DNA of 10,692 bases from the NCBI GenBank assembly GCA_946886405.1, contig CAMPIO010000111.1, positions 1 through 10,692 on the forward strand. The letters run 5' to 3'. This document shows positions 1 to 6,292 of the stretch, one piece after another. The DNA is from an uncultured Pseudoxanthomonas sp. (GTDB lineage: Bacteria; Pseudomonadota; Gammaproteobacteria; Xanthomonadales; Xanthomonadaceae). The notes below the pieces were generated by a model. It was not told the DNA's origin. It saw only the letters and a program-made list of their open reading frames with translations, and ran no database searches. Position 1 is the stretch's first letter. The number at the start of each line of letters is the position of its first letter. Both the position numbers and the translations under genes were made by a program.

Positions 1-1166
1 CGGCAGAACACCGCCTTCAGATAGCGCGATTCCTGCACGTGCGCCATGAACGGATGATCGGGGCCGGCGCCCGCGACCTTGAGGATCTGGATGGTGCGGC
101 CGGAGAAGTAGGCGGCGCGGCGCAGCATGTCGAGGAACTGCTCCTCGCTGACCAGGCCCGTGCACGAGAACGTGGCGAACAGCCCACCCGGCTTCACCAC
201 GCCCAGCGCCAGCTTGTTCATGTCCAGGTATTTCTTCAGCGCGGCGATCACCTGCTCGCGGTCGCGCGTCATCTTGGCCGGATCGAGGATCACCACGTCG
301 TACTGCTCGCCGCGGTTCGCCGCGTCGCGCAGGTACGGGAAGATGTCGGCCTGCACGAACTTGGGCCGCGCGTTGTTGAGCTTGGCGTTACCCTTGGCGA
401 TCTGGATGACGTCCTGGTCGATGTCCACGCCGACCACCTCGGCCGCGCCGCGCGCCGCGGCATACACCGCGAAGCCGCCGGTGTTGCAGCACAGGTCGAG
501 CACGGTCTTGCCTTCGACCTGCTGGCTGAGCCACTCACGGTTCTCGCGCTGGTCGGCGAAGAAGCCGGTCTTGTGCGCACCGGCCGGATCGGCGCGGAAC
601 TTCACGCCGTATTCGGTGATCACCGACGCTTCGGTGGTGGTATTGCCGTGGAACTCGAAGCTCTCCTGCTTCTGCACGTGTTCGTCGGCGAAGCTGTGGA
701 AGCGGCAGCCGGGGAACTGCTCGCGCAGCGCCTCGTAGATCCATTCGCGGTGGCGGAACATGCCGGCGGCGAAGAACTCCACCACGATCAGGTCGCCGTA
801 GCGGTCCACCACCAGACCGGACAGGCCATCGCCTTCCGCATGCACCACGCGCCAGGCGTCGGTGGTCGCATCCAGCTTCAGCACATCGCGGCGCAGCGAC
901 ACGGCGGCGGCGATCTTGCGCGAGAACCAGCCGGCATCCACCGGGATGTCGGGATGCGTCTCCAGGATGCGCACCGCGATGCGCGAGTGGCCGTTGTAGA
1001 AACCGCGGCCGATCCACTCGCCGTCGACGCCGACAACTTCCACGACCGTGCCCGGCTTGGGCTTGGCGACGGGCTTCTCGACCAGTTTCTGGAAGATCCA
1101 CGGGTGGCTGGAACGCCAGGCGTTCTTCAGGCGTACGGTCGGGTTGGGGGTATTCATGAACGGCAT
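1..1166 (-). CDS. rlmI: 23S rRNA m5C methyltransferase, RlmI family (3' end cut by window edge)
   Basis: Class I SAM-dependent methyltransferase of the RlmI family, which makes 5-methylcytosine in 23S rRNA (C1962 in E. coli). The 388 visible residues begin with a PUA-like RNA-binding domain (about 5-80). The Rossmann methyltransferase fold follows: SAM motif I near 222-232 (LDLCCNTGGF), the acidic motif II residue in VVGVDID near 244-250, motif IV near 292-298 (ILDPAKM) and motif VI near 332-336 (TFSCT) with the expected catalytic Cys. The visible C-terminus (RYLKAVFC) matches the family end, so only a few codons should be missing past base 1. Family members are about 390-400 residues. The start at 1166 has AGG 4 nt upstream; an in-frame ATG at 1157 is an alternative and may be the conserved start. 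Motif IV reads DPAK where E. coli RlmI has DPPK. The gene is divergent from the riboswitch-controlled TerC gene. Confidence 0.93.
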   Translation of the reverse strand, partial: MPFMNTPNPTVRLKNAWRSSHPWIFQKLVEKPVAKPKPGTVVEVVGVDGEWIGRGFYNGHSRIAVRILETHPDIPVDAGWFSRKIAAAVSLRRDVLKLDATTDAWRVVHAEGDGLSGLVVDRYGDLIVVEFFAAGMFRHREWIYEALREQFPGCRFHSFADEHVQKQESFEFHGNTTTEASVITEYGVKFRADPAGAHKTGFFADQRENREWLSQQVEGKTVLDLCCNTGGFAVYAAARGAAEVVGVDIDQDVIQIAKGNAKLNNARPKFVQADIFPYLRDAANRGEQYDVVILDPAKMTRDREQVIAALKKYLDMNKLALGVVKPGGLFATFSCTGLVSEEQFLDMLRRAAYFSGRTIQILKVAGAGPDHPFMAHVQESRYLKAVFC

Positions 1167-1179
1167 TTTACCTGCCCGG

Positions 1180-1208
1180 TTGACCCAGCCGGGCGCCACC
1201 CGGACAAT
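1180..1208 (+). promoter_or_regulatory. Sigma70-like promoter of the riboswitch/TerC transcript
   Basis: The -35 element TTGACC (1180-1185) and -10 element GACAAT (1203-1208) are separated by exactly 17 nt. This predicts a transcription start near 1215, at the 5' edge of the riboswitch aptamer. The spacer holds a small inverted repeat, CCGGG (1189-1193) with CCCGG (1199-1203), which could be an operator or chance in GC-rich DNA. The -35 matches consensus well and the -10 matches 4 of 6. Position relative to the riboswitch is the main support. Confidence 0.6.
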
Positions 1209-1210
1209 TC

Positions 1211-1310
1211 GCCGCAGAAGGGGAGTAGCTCCCAAACGTGCCGGCCGTCATTTCGAGCAGCAATGCTCCGGTCCCACGGCAGCCCACCGGGCTGTGAGCG
1301 AGACCTTCGC
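1211..1310 (+). promoter_or_regulatory. yybP-ykoY (Mn2+) riboswitch aptamer
   Basis: The two signature segments of the yybP-ykoY family are both present: GGGGAGTAGC at 1220-1229 and GAGCGAGACCTT at 1296-1307. The closing helix P1 is GAAGG (1217-1221) with CCTTC (1304-1308). Inside are a GCCGT/ACGGC stem (1244-1248 with 1276-1280), a GAGCA/TGCTC stem capped by a GCAA GNRA tetraloop (1255-1268), and an AGCCC/GGGCT hairpin (1281-1293). The internal GTCATTTCGA (1247-1256) also resembles family members. This class binds Mn2+ and controls manganese exporters and TerC/Alx-family genes, exactly the gene type that follows. Ligand identity is family knowledge; the structure is read from the sequence. 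Confidence 0.93.
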
Positions 1311-1401
1311 CGCGATGGCGAAGGCATACCCCCGGATCCCCGTTTCCCGGTTCCGAGATGTCCGCGCCTGCGGCCGTCCTCCACTTTTTTCGGGAATCTC
1401 G
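1304..1401 (+). promoter_or_regulatory. Riboswitch expression platform in the TerC-gene leader
   Basis: The 3' strand of aptamer helix P1 (CCTTC, 1304-1308) is reused in a perfect 8-bp hairpin, CCTTCGCC (1304-1311) with GGCGAAGG (1317-1324), so the two folds are mutually exclusive. Downstream, the probable Shine-Dalgarno GGGAA (1392-1396) can be paired by TTCCCG (1344-1349). CGAGAT (1354-1359) can instead pair ATCTCG (1396-1401), directly against the start codon. A run of six T (1385-1390) precedes the Shine-Dalgarno but has only a weak 4-bp hairpin (1362-1373) before it. Translational control therefore looks more likely than termination. That choice is an inference. Confidence 0.65.
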
Positions 1402-2361
1402 ATGGAAACGATTGGCAACCCTTGGTTGTGGGCCGGCTTCGGCGGCCTGGTGGTAATCGCCTTGCTCGTCGACCTGGTGCTGATGCGCCATGGCGGCGCG
1501 CACAAGGTGACGTTCAAGGAAGCGATGTGGTGGAGCCTGGGCTGGATCGCCCTGGCCATGGCGTTCAATGGCGGCCTGTGGTGGTACGTGAACGAGACCG
1601 CCGGTCTGGTGGAAGCCAACCGCGTGGGCCTGGAGTTCCTGACCGGTTACCTGGTCGAGAAGGCGCTGGCGGTCGACAACATCTTCGTGTTCCTGATGGT
1701 GATGACGTACTTCGCCGTGCCGGAAGAGCAGCGCCAGCGCGTGCTGGTGATCGGCATCCTGGGCGCCATCGTCCTGCGCAGCATCCTGATCTTCGCCGGT
1801 GCGGCACTCCTGGCCCAGTTCCACTGGCTGCTGTACCTGTTCGGCGCGTTCCTGCTGCTGACCGGTATCAAGATGTGGTTCGCTGCCGGCAAGGAGCCGG
1901 ACCTGGAGAAGAACCCCGCGCTGCGCTGGATGCGCAACCACCTGAAGTTGACCGACGGTTACCGCGGCGCGGCGCTGAGCGTGCGCGAGAACGGCGTGCG
2001 CTGGTTCACCCCGCTGTTCGTGGTGCTGGTGCTGATCGGCGTGACCGACGTGATCTTCGCGGTGGACAGCATCCCGGCGATCTTCGCGATCACCTCGGAC
2101 CCGTTCATCGTGCTGACCTCGAACGTGTTCGCGGTGCTGGGCCTGCGCGCGATGTTCTTCCTGCTGGCGGGCATGGCCGACCGCTTCCACCTGCTGCCGT
2201 ATGGGCTGGCGGTGGTGCTGGGTTTCATCGGCACCAAGATGCTGCTGATCGACGTGTACAAGATCCCGGTGCCGTGGGCGCTGGGCACGGTGGCGGCGAT
2301 CCTGGGCATCACCATCGCGCTGAGCCTGGCACGGCCGCAGAAGACGGAACCTCAGGTCTGA
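1402..2361 (+). CDS. TerC/Alx-family integral membrane metal homeostasis protein
   Basis: A 319-residue inner-membrane protein of the TerC family. The length fits E. coli Alx, which has been linked to manganese export. Seven or more hydrophobic segments are visible. Two carry the acidic family motifs inside the membrane: EKALAVDNIF (residues 86-95, Asp92) and TDVIFAVDSIP (215-225, Asp216 and Asp222), candidates for the metal path. A charged cytoplasmic loop lies around 162-200. The ATG at 1402 was chosen because GGGAA lies 5 nt upstream and the whole region before it is the riboswitch leader. A longer in-frame start at 1048 would translate through the aptamer and lacks family similarity. Expression is probably induced by Mn2+ through the upstream riboswitch. 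Manganese efflux or periplasmic metal supply is inferred from family and riboswitch; no tellurite-resistance neighbours are present. Confidence 0.92.
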   Translation: METIGNPWLWAGFGGLVVIALLVDLVLMRHGGAHKVTFKEAMWWSLGWIALAMAFNGGLWWYVNETAGLVEANRVGLEFLTGYLVEKALAVDNIFVFLMVMTYFAVPEEQRQRVLVIGILGAIVLRSILIFAGAALLAQFHWLLYLFGAFLLLTGIKMWFAAGKEPDLEKNPALRWMRNHLKLTDGYRGAALSVRENGVRWFTPLFVVLVLIGVTDVIFAVDSIPAIFAITSDPFIVLTSNVFAVLGLRAMFFLLAGMADRFHLLPYGLAVVLGFIGTKMLLIDVYKIPVPWALGTVAAILGITIALSLARPQKTEPQV

Positions 2362-2370
2362 CGTGGCTTG

Positions 2371-2400
2371 ACGGACCATCCCGTGCGCGGGATGGTCTGT
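2371..2400 (+). terminator. Strong intergenic hairpin after the TerC gene
   Basis: A perfect 10-bp stem, GACCATCCCG (2374-2383) with CGGGATGGTC (2388-2397) around a TGCG loop, extends to 13 bp with one G-T pair (2371-2400). It begins 10 bases after the TerC stop and ends 49 bases before the rhomboid start. No T-tract follows on either strand, so it may be a weak terminator, an mRNA 3'-end stabiliser or a partial attenuator between the two genes. Confidence 0.45.
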
Positions 2401-2449
2401 CCACCCCGGCCACCCTTGCATTCGTCGGCGCTGCCGCCAGAACTGGACC

Positions 2450-3235
2450 ATGGACCTGCACCCCGACGACCCGGCGTTCGACCCGGAATCCCAGCAGCGC
2501 TACGACCGCAAGCGCCTGCTGCGCGCGCTCAACCTGAGCCTGGCCTTCGTGCTGCTGTTGGCCATGGTGTATTCGGCGCAGAACAGCTTCGACGTGCGCG
2601 CGTTCACCATCGCCCCGCTGTCGGTGGAAGGGCTGCTCGGCGTCCTGACGGCACCGCTGCTGCATGGATCACTGGAGCACATCGCCGCGAACGCGTCGGC
2701 ACTGCTGATCCTTGGCACGCTCGCGGGTGCCGTCTATCCACGCGCCACGCTGTGGGCGATCCCGCTGGTCTGGCTCGGTTCGGGTCTGGGGCCGTGGCTG
2801 CTGGCCGATCCCGGCACGCACACACTCGGCGCCAGCGGCCTGACCCACGGTCTGATGTTCATGGTCTTCATGCTCGGCCTGTTGCGCCGCGACCGCGCCG
2901 CCATCGCGGCGGGCATGATCGCGTTCCTGTTCTACGGCGGCATGGTGTTGACCATCCTGCCGCGCGAAGCCGGCGTGTCGTGGCAGGCGCATATGGGCGG
3001 CGCGGTGGCCGGCCTGATCGCCGCCTTCCTGTTCCGTCGCCTGGACCCCGTACTGCCGCGCAAGAAGTACAGCTGGGAGATCGAGGAAGAGGAAGCGGCT
3101 GCGCGTGGCGACGACGAACTCGAACTGCCTGCACCGCGCGAGGTGCCGCTGCTTTGGGTGCGCCCGGAATCGCCGGAAGAAGCGCAGCGTGGCGTGGTGC
3201 TGCGATTCCCTCCTCGTGAGCCACCGGCATCCTGA
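2450..3235 (+). CDS. Rhomboid-family intramembrane serine protease
   Basis: A 261-residue polytopic inner-membrane protease. The rhomboid signature is complete: HGSLEHIAAN (72-81), giving the HxxxN oxyanion-hole motif with His77 and Asn81; GASG (127-130) with nucleophile Ser129; and AHMGGAVAG (180-188) with general base His181. Six hydrophobic segments span about 28-200, so the Ser-His dyad sits within the membrane as in GlpG. An unusual soluble tail of about 60 residues (200-261) is rich in Glu, Asp and Pro and should face the cytoplasm. No clear Shine-Dalgarno precedes the ATG at 2450, and no other start fits. The gene follows the TerC gene after 88 bp containing a large hairpin, so it may be read through from the Mn-controlled promoter or have its own. 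The substrate is unknown. Confidence 0.92.
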   Translation: MDLHPDDPAFDPESQQRYDRKRLLRALNLSLAFVLLLAMVYSAQNSFDVRAFTIAPLSVEGLLGVLTAPLLHGSLEHIAANASALLILGTLAGAVYPRATLWAIPLVWLGSGLGPWLLADPGTHTLGASGLTHGLMFMVFMLGLLRRDRAAIAAGMIAFLFYGGMVLTILPREAGVSWQAHMGGAVAGLIAAFLFRRLDPVLPRKKYSWEIEEEEAAARGDDELELPAPREVPLLWVRPESPEEAQRGVVLRFPPREPPAS

Positions 3236-3245
3236 TGCCTCGCAC

Positions 3246-3316
3246 GTAGCGTGCGCCATGCGCACGAGCCGCGGTGTGGTCCGGGGTCACGAGGTCGTGC
3301 GCACGGCGCACGCTAC
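3246..3316. repeat. REP doublet (BIME-like), type with CGTGCGC arms
   Basis: Two 22-nt GTAG-headed palindromes lie in opposite orientation. The left copy (3246-3267) is GTAG followed by arms CGTGCGC/GCGCACG around CAT. The right copy (3295-3316) is its reverse complement with a single base difference, in the loop. A 27-nt spacer separates them. GTAG-headed palindromes are typical of REP elements mobilised by RAYT transposases, which are common in Stenotrophomonas and relatives. The doublet lies between the convergent rhomboid and receptor genes and can fold into one long hairpin. Confidence 0.8.
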
Positions 3317-3345
3317 AGAAAATACGGGCGCCATGCGGCGCCCGT
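3317..3345 (-). terminator. Rho-independent terminator of the TonB-dependent receptor
   Basis: A 9-bp perfect GC-rich stem, ACGGGCGCC (3324-3332) with GGCGCCCGT (3337-3345) around a 4-nt loop, is followed on the minus strand by ATTTTCTG. It lies 24 bases beyond the receptor stop codon and abuts the REP doublet. Stem plus T-rich tail on the minus strand make it a convincing terminator for the receptor transcript. Confidence 0.8.
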
Positions 3346-3369
3346 GTGGTGATCGCACGTCTCCGCGGA

Positions 3370-5658
3370 TCAGAACTTCGCGCTGAACTCCACGCCGACC
3401 GTGCGCGGCTCGTTGATGAAGCCGGTCAGGTTGTTGAAGTCGATACCGCCGACGATGCGGCGCTGGTCGGTGATGTTGCGGCCGAACAGGGCCACTTCGT
3501 AATCACCGTAGCCCCAGCCATAGCCGATGCGCAGGCCGCCTTCCAGCGACGACTTGCCGGTGAACTCGACGGAGTCGTACAGGAAGAAGTTCACTTCGCT
3601 GCGGTAGGCCCAGTCGGTGTAGACATACAGCTCGCTGCCGTCGCCCAGGCCGACGCTGTAACGCGCGGTCAGGTTGTGCACCCACTTCGGGGCCTGCGGC
3701 AGCTGGTTGCCGTCGATCAGCGCCAGGCCTCCGGTGTTGCGCGGGTCGGTGACCGTGCAGGCGGCGCACACCGCAACGGCGAGGTCGTTGTCCTGGATCT
3801 CGGTGTCGTTGTAGCTGCTGCCCAGCGTGAGCAGCAGGTTGTCGAGCACGTAGGCCTGCATGTCCAGTTCGAAGCCCTTGCCCACCGACTTCTCGGCGTT
3901 GAGCAGGATGTTCGCGTTGGCGGCGCCGCCGACCGCGGTCAGCTGCTGGTCCTTGATGCGGTAGTAGAAGACGCCCGCGCTCATGCGTGCGCGCTTGTCC
4001 CAGACGTCGGCTTTCACGCCGGTCTCGATGGAGGTGACGGTTACCGGACCGGCGACGGACTTGCCGTTGAAAGCGCCGGCGGCCTGGATGCTGCTGCCAC
4101 GGAAGCCGGTGGCGGCGCGTGCGTACAGGTTGACGTCGTCGCTGACCGCGTAGGTCGCCGACAGATCCCAGTTGAACTTCTTGTCTTCGGGCGAGGCGGA
4201 CAGATCGCCGTCGGGCTCGAGCGCGGCCAGCTGCGCCAGCGTGCACTTGCCCGCCAGCACGCAGGCGGCGAAACCGGTGTTCCAGTAATCCTCGACGGTC
4301 AACTTCTTCTCGTCGACGGTGTAGCGCAGGCCCGCGCGCAGCTCCAGCTTGTCGGTCGCCTGCCAGGTCGCCGCGCCGAACAACGCCCAGGCGTCGTTGG
4401 TCTGGCGGATGCGCTGGTAGCCGTCCTGCGCACTGTTGTTGAGCGAGTCGTAGCTGAAGCTTTCGACGCGGTAGTCTTCCTTGAAGTAGAACAGACCCGC
4501 CTGCCAATTCCACGGTCCCGCGTACTCGGATTCGATGCGGAACTCCTGCGTCCACTGCGAGTGGTCCGGGATGCCGTCGGCGGTTTCCGACGCGAACGGG
4601 ATCACGCCCGGGCCGGAGTCGGGCAGGAACACCGCGCCGTAGCCGCCATCGATATCGCCACGGTTGATCGTCTCGACGCTCTCGTAGCCGGTGATCGAAT
4701 AGAGCTTGTAGTCGCCGACGTCCCAGTTCAGTCGTGCACTGGCGCCCTGCGATTCCAGCTCGGAGTAGTTCAGGCCGTCCTGCGAAACCTTGTCCTCGTC
4801 GAAGCCGGGGACGAAGTTGTTGGTGCCCGGGTCGATGATGTTCGCGCGGAACAGGCGCGCGGTGCCGTTGAGCTTGCGGGCATGCGCGTTGAGCAGGGCT
4901 TCGAAGCCCTCGCCTTCGTAGAGGAACTGCACGCGGCCGGCGGACTCGTCGTAGCCTTCGAAGCCATCGCTCGGGCCCGGATAGGTGTTTTCCACCCAGT
5001 CGTCGCGGCGCTGGTAGAGCACCGAGGCACGCGCGGACCAGTTCGGACTCAGTGCGCCACCGACGGCGCCTTCGACGTTCCACATGTTGTCGCTGCCGAC
5101 GCCGACTTTGCCGTAACCGCTGGTCTCCTGCGACGGCTTGGCCGACTCGAACTTCACCACGCCGGCGGGCGTGTTGCGGCCGAACAGCGAACCCTGCGGG
5201 CCGCGCAGCACTTCAATCTGCTCCAGGTCGAACAGCGGGAAACCCTTCAGGATCGGGTTTTCCTGCACCACGTCGTCATACACCAGCGAGACCGGCTGCG
5301 AGGTGTTGAGGCGGAAATCGGTGTTGCCGTAGCCGCGGATGTAGAAGCGCGGGAACGCGCGGCCGAACGAGGATTCGATGTTCAGGCTGGGCACGCGCCC
5401 GGACAGGAAGCGGATGTCGGTACCGCCTGACGCGAGCACGCCGAGTTGCTCACCGTTGATCGTGCTGATGGACACCGGCACGTCCTGGATGTTCTCGACC
5501 TTGCGCTGCGCGGTGACCTGCACGGTGTCGAGCGTGGCGGCGTCCTTCTCGGCCGGGGTGGCGGCGTCCTGGGCGAGGGCGGTGCCGAAGGGCAGCAGCG
5601 CGGCGATGGCAAAAGCGAGGCGGTGCGGCCGGACGGCGGCCGGGCGGACTGGAGACAT
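3370..5658 (-). CDS. TonB-dependent outer membrane receptor
   Basis: A 762-residue outer-membrane active transporter powered by TonB-ExbBD. A signal peptide occupies about 1-29, with a cleavage site after ALA. A TonB box-like segment LDTVQVTA follows (43-50). The plug domain covers about 54-170, with the conserved IRGYG and LRGPQGSLFGRNTPAGVV. The rest is a long 22-strand-type barrel rich in alternating aromatic strands, ending in Phe (SAKF) as outer-membrane proteins do. The ATG at 5658 has GGAAAG 7 nt upstream; an upstream in-frame ATG at 5709 would put 17 residues before the signal peptide and is less likely. Putative extracellular loops contain two close Cys pairs (CVLAGKC and CAAC). Substrate is not evident: the motifs resemble the broad Sphingomonas/Xanthomonas group covering sugars, aromatics and siderophores. 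It follows the bufferin operon on the same strand after 127 bp and seems separately controlled. Confidence 0.93.
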   Translation of the reverse strand: MSPVRPAAVRPHRLAFAIAALLPFGTALAQDAATPAEKDAATLDTVQVTAQRKVENIQDVPVSISTINGEQLGVLASGGTDIRFLSGRVPSLNIESSFGRAFPRFYIRGYGNTDFRLNTSQPVSLVYDDVVQENPILKGFPLFDLEQIEVLRGPQGSLFGRNTPAGVVKFESAKPSQETSGYGKVGVGSDNMWNVEGAVGGALSPNWSARASVLYQRRDDWVENTYPGPSDGFEGYDESAGRVQFLYEGEGFEALLNAHARKLNGTARLFRANIIDPGTNNFVPGFDEDKVSQDGLNYSELESQGASARLNWDVGDYKLYSITGYESVETINRGDIDGGYGAVFLPDSGPGVIPFASETADGIPDHSQWTQEFRIESEYAGPWNWQAGLFYFKEDYRVESFSYDSLNNSAQDGYQRIRQTNDAWALFGAATWQATDKLELRAGLRYTVDEKKLTVEDYWNTGFAACVLAGKCTLAQLAALEPDGDLSASPEDKKFNWDLSATYAVSDDVNLYARAATGFRGSSIQAAGAFNGKSVAGPVTVTSIETGVKADVWDKRARMSAGVFYYRIKDQQLTAVGGAANANILLNAEKSVGKGFELDMQAYVLDNLLLTLGSSYNDTEIQDNDLAVAVCAACTVTDPRNTGGLALIDGNQLPQAPKWVHNLTARYSVGLGDGSELYVYTDWAYRSEVNFFLYDSVEFTGKSSLEGGLRIGYGWGYGDYEVALFGRNITDQRRIVGGIDFNNLTGFINEPRTVGVEFSAKF

Positions 5659-5714
5659 GGCGTGGCTTTCCGAGTGGGTGGGGTTCGGGGCGCGCGGCGG
5701 CGCTAGCACGCGGA

Positions 5715-5732
5715 TGTTGCATTACAGCAACA
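5715..5732. promoter_or_regulatory. Candidate operator upstream of the TonB-dependent receptor
   Basis: A perfect 18-bp inverted repeat, TGTTGC-ATTACA-GCAACA, lies 57-74 bases upstream of the receptor start, in otherwise GC-rich intergenic DNA. The symmetry and local AT content suggest a dimeric repressor site, but no regulator can be named. No clear -35/-10 pair could be fixed next to it. Confidence 0.4.
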
Positions 5733-5785
5733 GCGGGAGCAATGGCCGGAAGTCCCGTTTCGGACGACGTCCGGCCGGGGAAGGG

Positions 5786-6274
5786 TCATTCCCCCGTCCG
5801 ACCCGGTGGCCAGGACGCCACCGTGGCGGCGTGCTGCGGCCCACGCCTTGCGATCAGGTGATCCAGGCTGGCGCGACCCGGACCCGCGAACAGCAGCCAC
5901 GTGAACACGGCCACGTAGAGCACCTCGTCCAGTTCGACGAACTCGTCCAGCGTGGAGATGCCCGGCAGCACCACGACGGCCAACGCCACCAGCATGTTGA
6001 AGATCATCGGCAGCATGGTCAGCCGGGTGGCCAGTCCCAGCATGATCAACACGCCGCCGATGAATTCGGTGCCGGCGCAGACCGTTGCACTCAACGCGGG
6101 CCAGGGAATGCCCCACTCGATGAAGCGCTCGGTGAAGAACGCCAGGTTGTTCAATTTGGCCCATCCGGTCTCCAGCCAGAAATAGCCGAATACCAGCCGC
6201 AACAACAGCGGACCGATCCAGTCATGGTCGTGGAGGAAGGCGAGTGCACGGGCGTGCACGGGTCGGGTCTGCAT
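5786..6274 (-). CDS. bufD: DoxX-family membrane protein of the bufferin operon (BufD-like)
   Basis: A 162-residue inner-membrane protein of the DoxX/DoxD family with four predicted membrane segments (about 20-37, 64-81, 86-104 and 116-131). The family hallmark near the first helix is RLVFGYFWLETGWAKL (26-41), and a conserved Glu lies in the second (CAGTEFIGG, 66-74). DoxX proteins are related to a thiosulfate:quinone oxidoreductase subunit and often accompany bufferin genes, where a redox or electron-transfer role in peptide maturation or thiol chemistry has been suggested. It is the last gene of the cluster, 18 bases after bufC, with GGAG 7 nt before the ATG. The C-terminal 30 residues are hydrophilic. 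The function is inferred from family and operon position. Confidence 0.85.
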   Translation of the reverse strand: MQTRPVHARALAFLHDHDWIGPLLLRLVFGYFWLETGWAKLNNLAFFTERFIEWGIPWPALSATVCAGTEFIGGVLIMLGLATRLTMLPMIFNMLVALAVVVLPGISTLDEFVELDEVLYVAVFTWLLFAGPGRASLDHLIARRGPQHAATVASWPPGRTGE

Positions 6275-6292
6275 GGAAGATCTCCAGGAAAG

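Noticed and set aside
1167..1210. Minus-strand promoter for the rlmI-like gene
   Set aside because: No -35/-10 pair of acceptable spacing was found on that strand in the short gap.
1048..1401. N-terminal extension of the TerC frame from an ATG at 1048
   Set aside because: The stretch overlaps the rlmI-like gene on the other strand, the promoter and the riboswitch aptamer, and lacks family similarity. The start at 1402 has a Shine-Dalgarno site.
39..2537. Very long plus-strand open frame (832 codons) antisense to the rlmI-like gene and overlapping the TerC gene
   Set aside because: It is a GC-rich shadow frame. The minus strand at 1-1166 and the plus frame at 1402-2361 encode recognisable conserved proteins, while this frame shows only His/Val/Arg-rich low-information sequence.
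3274..5430. 718-codon plus-strand open frame opposite the TonB-dependent receptor
   Set aside because: It is a mirror of the receptor's codon pattern (Val/Ala/Glu/Asp-rich, no motif). The minus frame has signal peptide, plug and barrel features.
5744..5776. Hairpin after the DoxX gene (GGCCGGA with TCCGGCC) as terminator
   Set aside because: The stem is only 7 bp with a 19-nt loop and no T-tract. It may slow transcription but cannot be called a terminator.
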